Shown piece after piece: positions 58,393 to 64,000 of a stretch of DNA of 64,000 nucleotides. The notes under the pieces were generated by a model that was not told the origin of the DNA, made no database searches, and saw nothing but the letters and a program-made list of their open reading frames with translations. The DNA comes from Megamerina dolium (Eukaryota; Arthropoda; Insecta; Diptera; Megamerinidae). The stretch spans positions 17,399,733 to 17,463,732 of the forward strand of contig OY978530.1 in the NCBI GenBank assembly GCA_963854835.1, written 5' to 3'. The translations under genes and the position numbers were made by a program. Position 1 is the stretch's first letter. Every line of letters starts with the position of its first letter.

Positions 58393-58971
58393 AAGGGTGA
58401 TGTATTAAGAGCCTTCGGATTTGATTTAAAAAAAAACACATAAAAGTTAGAGAAATGTAAGAAATTTTTATTTGCGTCGATAGAACGATCTATATAATTC
58501 AATGTTTAAAGATGATTCGATGTAAATGTTGACTGCTACTGCGCCTTAAATGGTTCATACGCTGGGTTCAATTTTGGCATACTCTCTCCAACATATCGGC
58601 CGGTATTTCACAAATAAATCGATCATTCATGGTCATCAACAACACTGGCGGATACTGCTGCAATATTTTCCTCTGTCCGCACTCTACGTATGCGTGTTGG
58701 TGGTTTAATGTCCAGTAATGTAAATTTGGTGTGAAAGTAGTCACAAGGTTCCGAAAACCTGTCTCAGAAGGTCGCCCAAACTGACCATAAAATGAATGAA
58801 TGAATGAACCGAGCATGAATTGCGATAATAAAATTCAATAATATGCAAGCGTTGTTCGTTTGTAAGTCGATTCATAGTTAAATTATGGAAAAAACTGAAC
58901 ATGTTACACGAAAACAGCTGCACTGCCAAAAACAGTGTTGCCAAAAAGAAGGTTGTTAAAAAATCAACCTG
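58393..58971 (-). mobile_element. MITE copy 3 (Tc1-type deletion derivative)
   Basis: Inverted relative to copies 1 and 2. Ends aagggtgatgta (58393) and, at 58962-58971, aatcaacctg, with TA on both sides. It carries the same N-terminal piece (FYGQFGRPS, VRTEENI-like) joined to the same C-terminal piece (CEIPADMLERVCQN, seen in 58816-58568). The frame is more damaged than in copy 1. Confidence 0.85.
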
Positions 58972-59844
58972 TATTTTAATACGAGGAATAAAGAAATGAT
59001 TTGACTTACAGTAATACGGAAAAATTTTTTGGGTGAAATTGTTGGTTGCTGGTCACAGCACGGTTTGCTGTAATATAAATGTATGTAATTAAAGTAGGTA
59101 CTATACATCAAATAGCACAGCTATTGATAAGTGTCTCTTTGTTTGGTTTCTAAATTTGTTCACTTTTGTTCTTCTTTTTTTGTTCTTTTTATGTATATCA
59201 CTATCTAGTCAACTACTTTTATTATGTATTGTACTATGTACTTTTCATTTTTATATACATATATAGGTAATTAACTAATTTTGATGAAAATGGGAATGGC
59301 TTTGATTATAATTTATTATTTATTATTACATCATATTTCGTAACTTTAATATTTTTGAGCAATTCAAATAAAATTTATGTATATTGATTGTTTTGTTACG
59401 TATTTTGATTATTACTCAACACGCAACTCATAATTAACACGATGGCTCGAAGGACCAATAATTAAACACGGTCCTTTTAATCCTGAGGCAACACTTTTTA
59501 ATGTTTAGTATATATTGTAATACAATAGTTTTAATGTGTATGAACATTTTTGGTGGTATATTTACAGTATAGCTAACTGTTAATGTAAAATTCAAGTTTT
59601 AAAATGTTGTATGTTTTGTTTAACAATGTTTTTTTCCAAGTGTTTTAATTTCAATTATATTCAATTGTGCAATATGTTTTTATTTATTTTTAATAACGTA
59701 CAAGAAATCGCCGCTCGGAAATTTGCTGCTTGCTGCAGAAGAAGTAATTTTTTGTAGATAAGCACACAAGTGCAGGAGGCTAACCGCAGCGCCAATGACA
59801 ACGTAAATCAGAGCGTAGCAAAACAGAGCACAGGGAGACCCAGA
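58972..59844. other. Unassigned A/T-rich sequence
   Basis: Only A/T-rich, low-information sequence. No coding or RNA feature found. Confidence 0.4.
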
Positions 59845-60560
59845 CAGGCGTCATCGAGGAAAGATTATATCAGCTAGGTCATAGCAGATATTTTACTGCG
59901 TTTGATCTGGCCAGTGGGTACCGTATTATTAATAGAAGAACCAAACAAAGAAAAAACCGTTTTTACGTTAGTTCATGTGTCGAACATTATGAATTTAACA
60001 GAATCCCATTTGGGTTAACGGAAGTAAGAATGATTTTCAGGCATTCTTAGATTTTGTGAATTATTACCGAAAATTTGTTGAAAATGTGGCAAGCATGGCG
60101 CTGCCAATTAACAAACTAGTTAGAAACGACGCGAAATTTGAATGAACTGAAAAATGTCAGACGAGTGACGGAATTTGCTTTCCACCAATTTTTCCTTGCC
60201 CAGATTTTACCAAACAGATTTACAGATGCTAGTAATGAGCGATAAGACAGTATCGCAAGATGAAATTGGTGAAAATAGACCAATAGTGATTGCGAGTAGA
60301 GCGCTCAGTGATACAGAGAAGAGATATTCCACTATGGAAAGCGAATTCTAGGCTATCGTATAGACTGTTAGAATTATAGAGCCTTCTATTAGGTAGACCA
60401 ATTAAAATCTATACTAACCATCAGTCCTTACGATAAATTCCCAATCTCAACGACATCGCGATAAAGTGTTTCAGGCACAAACTTTCTGAATTCGGTTTTA
60501 AGATAATCTATAAACCAGTAAAAGAAACTGGAATGCATACCACAGCCGCAACCTGAAATT
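59845..60560 (+). pseudogene. Ty3/gypsy RT and RNase H relic
   Basis: 59865-60030 reads SRYFTAFDLASGYRII (RT catalytic Asp) and HYEFNRIPFGLT. The palm with YxDD is missing, and 60050-60150 gives DFVNYYRKFVENVASMALPI. 60225-60540 is RNase H: EIGENRPIVIASRALSDTEK, RYSTMESEF and LLGRPIKIYTNHQSL (family DHQSL). Multiple stops and indels. No LTR nearby; it ends where RTE sequence begins (60600). Confidence 0.7.
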
Positions 60561-60599
60561 GCAATAGTTACGACCAGTTCTATGGTGAGGAAAAAAGTT

Positions 60600-62595
60600 G
60601 AAAAACAGTCTTCAGTGACGTATTGTCCACGACGCCGGGACTCTTTGTTTGTAGACACTAGGTACTTAGTCTTGCCACATTAACCGTAACACCAATTCAC
60701 AGAATGTTGTACTGACTGCTCGCGAGTTGATACCGATTATGCCAATGCCGTCGGCATACGTCCTCAGCATGACACTTTTGTTGGAGGTAGTGCCATTATA
60801 TCGTAAATCTGTAGCTCATATAATTTTTTTCATAATTAGGTTAAAGAAGTCACATGATAACGAATTACCTTGTCTAAAACTTCGTTCGGTATTAAACGGA
60901 GGGGAGAGTTGCTTCCCAATTTTCACTGCACAACAAGAGTTAAGCAGTGTCATTCTGCAAAGTCGAATGAGTTTTGCAGGTATATCAAATTCAGAAATAA
61001 TTGTGTAGAGGTAATCTCAAACTGTCGAAAGCGGCTTTATAATTGACGAATAGGTGATGTGTGTAGATCTATTTTTCTTGGATCTTTTCCAGGATTGGGC
61101 GCAGTGGAAAAATCTGGTCAATGGTGGATTTACAAGGTTTGAAGCCACACTGATAAGGTCCAATCGGGTTGTTAAGGATAGGTTTTCATACAGTAGGCTT
61201 GATAGAACCTTGTAAGCGATGCTGAGGAGACTTATGCCACTTATGTGGAATATCCTTTCTTATGTATGGGGCAGAGAACACTGAGACTCCAATAATCGGG
61301 CGTGCTTTTGTCCGACCATAGTGTGCTTATGAGCTGGTGCATGCCACCGGTCTTAGACAACTCGGCAGGCAGGCCATCTGCACCTGTTGCTTCCTTGTTC
61401 CTCAGCCTTATTATGGCTGACATGGTCAGGTGGTGAAACGTCAACACCATCATCCGTAATTGGGGTATTCAGGAAATCTCCTCCAAGCATCTGCTATCTC
61501 TGGTGATCGCGGCTTACTGACGTCAAGCTTTCTCTGTGTGGGACTTCGTTTATTATTTGCGACACATAACCGTGTATGCACCCGGGTTGTAACAAGGTAG
61601 TGATCCGAGTCGATGCTGACACCATCCGGTCCATCACACTAGAAGCATGCCTTCCGTCAATCACCGCATGATCAATTTGGTTTCTCGTTCGCTGATCTGA
61701 AAACAACCATGTCGCTTTGTGGATATCGAGAAGCTAGAATGTGGTACTACTAAGTACCATATTTCGTGCTGCGGAAAAGTCAATCAGCCTCATTCCGTTA
61801 TCAGAGGTGGTTTGGTGGAGGCTGAATTTACCGACAGTAGGACCAAAGGTTCCCGCCTTACCCACCCTGGCATTGAAATCGCCAAGTACGGTTTTGATAT
61901 CGTGGCGGGGGGCAGCGTTCATAAGCTTCTTCGAGGCTCTGAATGAAGCAGTCTTTGGTCGCATCGTCCTTCTCATCCGTCGGAGCGTAGGCACATTAGG
62001 CTAAAGTTAATGTTAGGTTGTGGCCAGCCGTTAATTCACAGGCGTGAACTGTGATATCAGGTGTCGGAGGGTCTTGCGGGCTAAAAATCCACGTCCTAGT
62101 TCGTGCCTCTACGCATGGCAACTATAGTAGTTGTCACAGGATGCTCTTTTGGAGCAGCCTTGTCCTGTCCGTCGCATTGCCTGGAGAGCAGTGGTGTCAG
62201 CTTTGTACATCTGGAGGACATCAACCAGCTGGATAGAGGCACTCTCCCTATAGAGGGATCGGATTTTCCAGGTGCATATACGTAAATCGTGGTCCTTCTT
62301 ACGTTTGCGGGGGTCGTCATGAAAGCGGCAGTCCTTATCCGAGGCACTGTTGTGTTCTCTACTGGTGGATCCCAAACCCAACGTACAACGTGAAGGCTCC
62401 CCATTAAAATGAAGGTCGTCACAAGGAGGATCCCATCTAGAATGAAGACTTCATCACATAGTAAGCAGGATAAGCTACATGATGGCGAGTGAATTGACTT
62501 GCGATGAGTGCAACACGGATTGCGTTAGCTTTGCCAGGTTGAAGCAGTTAGCCACGCTGCCTTACGAAAACATCACCTTACCACCTATTATAACA
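60600..62595 (-). pseudogene. RTE LINE fragment: 5' end to mid-RT
   Basis: Minus strand from about 62595. It has the 5' UTR (matching 6693-6790), endonuclease start LRICTWKIRSLYRESASIQL (62381-62109), HDIKTVLGDFNARVGKAGTF (61994-61734), NQIDHAVIDGRHASSVMD (61706-61494), RT start AIIRLRNKEATGADGLPAEL (61453-61241), the region complementary to 60727-61008, and finally STNKESRRRGQYVT near 60640. It has many frameshifts and a large deletion in the endonuclease-RT linker. It stops at the same motif where the next RTE piece begins. Confidence 0.82.
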
Positions 62596-62892
62596 TATAC
62601 CCTTTCCATATTCATCATTTATATTCAATATTCTCTAAGATTATTTATATTTCCAATAATGCAAGCAGGGTAGAGCAATACTAAAGCCGACTATGTAGTA
62701 TTAAACATAATGTATATATTTAAAATATACATTTAAATTTAGTTGTCATCGCTGCTCTCTTACCTTGTACTTATATGTAGAAAACATTTACATTACAAAA
62801 ACAAAAACGCGGTCGAGAAGAGAACAAAAAACACCGAGATAACCAAACACATTTATTGGTAAATATGTATAATTTATAAAGCCTACCCAAAC

Positions 62893-63575
62893 AAACTTAC
62901 TTACTTACTTATGTGGCCATAACAACGATACTCGGTTAAAAAAAAAAGGCCGAAAATAACATGCTTCGCCAGCCATTTCTGTTCTTTGCTAGCTGGTGCC
63001 AGTTAGAAATTCCAAGCGCTGTCAGGTTCTCTCCTGAGGTTAGGTCCTCCTCTTCTGCGTCGTCCTCCAGCGGGTTCCGAAGATAACACCTTCTTAGCTG
63101 GAGCGTGTTCTTCCATTCGCTCGACATGACCTAGCAAGCGCAGCCGCTGGATTTTGATGCGCTTTACTATGTCAATATCGGCATACAGCTCGTACAGCTC
63201 ATGGTTGTACCTTATTCGGTAATCGCCACCAACGCAAATAGGTCCAAAGATCCTGCGTAGGACTTTTCTCTCGAAAACTCGAAGCATTCGCTCATCTGAG
63301 GTCCAGGATTCAGCGCCATATGTTAGGACAGGCATGATGAGAGACTTGTAGAGTGTAGTTTTCGTTCTTCGAGAGAGGGCTCGTCTTCTCAGTTGCTTAC
63401 TCAGCCCAAAGTAATACCTGTTAGCAAGAGTTATCCTACGCATGATCTCCAAGCTAACGTCATTACTGCTGTTAATGCTGGTTCCAAGATAGACAAAGTC
63501 CCTGACTACTTCAAAAGCGTAGTTGTCAACAGTGACGTGCTGTCCAAGACGCCGGGACTCTTTGTTTGTTGTGTA
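62893..63575 (-). pseudogene. RTE LINE fragment: RT C-terminus and 3' tail
   Basis: Minus strand 63575 to 62893: TNKESRRLGQHVTVDNYAFE, VRDFVYLGTSINSSNDVSLE, TKTTLYKSLIMPVLTYGAES, LRRIFGPICVGGDYRIRY and LYELYADIDIVKRIKIQRLR, then the taag tail (gtaagtaag... on the minus strand, 62897-62912). Good frame until about 63010, where an indel occurs. It lies 5' (in its own sense) of the N-terminal piece, i.e. in permuted order. Upstream of 63575 the sequence is unrelated. Confidence 0.85.
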
Positions 63576-64000
63576 GTGACCTAGGCAACAATATATGCAC
63601 AAAGTATTACATAAAGTGATACACAAAATAATGCACTAAATAACATACAAAGCAATGCACAAAGCAATATGAAATAATAACACTGCATATCCACGCTTAC
63701 ACTTAGTAAGCGAGCATTTGTTTACATTTGCAAGCAAAGCCAATGGCCACGCGAACGTTTGTTTACATTTGCAAGCAAAGCCAATGACTTACGCTTGCTG
63801 AGCAAATGTTCTTTTTAGTTATGCAATACAAAGTCGATATCCATGCTGCTGCTGTATCAGCAACTATTGGAATCAAAGTCACTTTGATTCACGAAATTGT
63901 TTGTTTACATTTTTACATTTTACTTGGTGCAATTTGTTGCTTAGTCTGCAATTTCTAGGATTTGAGTTGCACATATTTGAGTATAAATAGTACTACATGT
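63576..64000. other. Possible LTR or promoter segment at the window edge
   Basis: Directly at the RTE break, tgtagtgacctaggcaac could be an LTR start. It is followed by 28-bp direct repeats (63718-63745 and 63759-63786, ttgtttacatttgcaagc...). A TATA-like tataaata (63982-63989) lies 11 bases before the window end. No coding sequence. The element, if any, continues outside. Confidence 0.35.

Noticed and set aside
60727..61008. Plus-strand frame of 93 codons (also 61719-62004, 62103-62285)
   Set aside because: Antisense shadows of the minus-strand RTE coding sequence.

Overview
The window looks like gene-poor, transposon-saturated DNA from an insect, most probably a higher fly (Diptera, perhaps a tephritid). 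This is inferred from the mix of families (BEL/Pao, Ty3/gypsy, RTE, LOA-like and jockey-like LINEs, several mariner/Tc1 groups, Tigger), the A/T-rich background and many long (TA)n arrays. I find no convincing host protein gene, tRNA or rRNA. Almost every protein signal is a broken mobile-element gene.

Layout. 1-6.6 kb: an LTR-retrotransposon leader with a tRNA-Lys-like primer site (minus strand), SINE 3' ends, a Tc1-type MITE, a (TA)n array, a mariner remnant and a gypsy RT scrap. 6.7-10.07 kb: a nearly complete RTE LINE. 10.5-18.1 kb: an old LINE split by a tRNA-headed SINE with a perfect 15-bp target duplication and by a decayed LOA-like LINE. 18.6-44.0 kb: one BEL/Pao element whose RT gene is split by a Ty3/gypsy element (21794-41528). 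That gypsy element contains an inverted copy of the BEL 5' half, a Tc1-like transposon and a LOA-like LINE in its 5' LTR, a jockey-type LINE in its leader, and a Tigger transposon near its 3' end. Target duplications and an empty site in the sister LTR let the layers be peeled apart.

44.0-57.1 kb is a mosaic of duplications: a 0.92-kb direct repeat carrying an unnamed ORF next to a protein-primed-type DNA polymerase B remnant (Polinton/adintovirus-like), a 2-kb inverted repeat enclosing about 7.8 kb, and a third, 0.59-kb inverted repeat whose right arm abuts the right arm of the previous one. Mariner pieces, gypsy C-termini and (TA)n arrays fill the interior. 57.3-64 kb: a Penelope-like RT scrap, another MITE copy, a gypsy RT/RNase H relic, two RTE pieces in permuted order, and a possible LTR/promoter at the edge.

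The genes do not form a pathway. They are replication modules of selfish elements (gag, protease, RT, RNase H, integrase, endonuclease, transposase), nearly all disabled by frameshifts, stops or deletions. The points of most interest are the three long inverted repeats (possible dsRNA/endo-siRNA sources), the template-switch-like junctions, and the virus-like PolB/ORF module.
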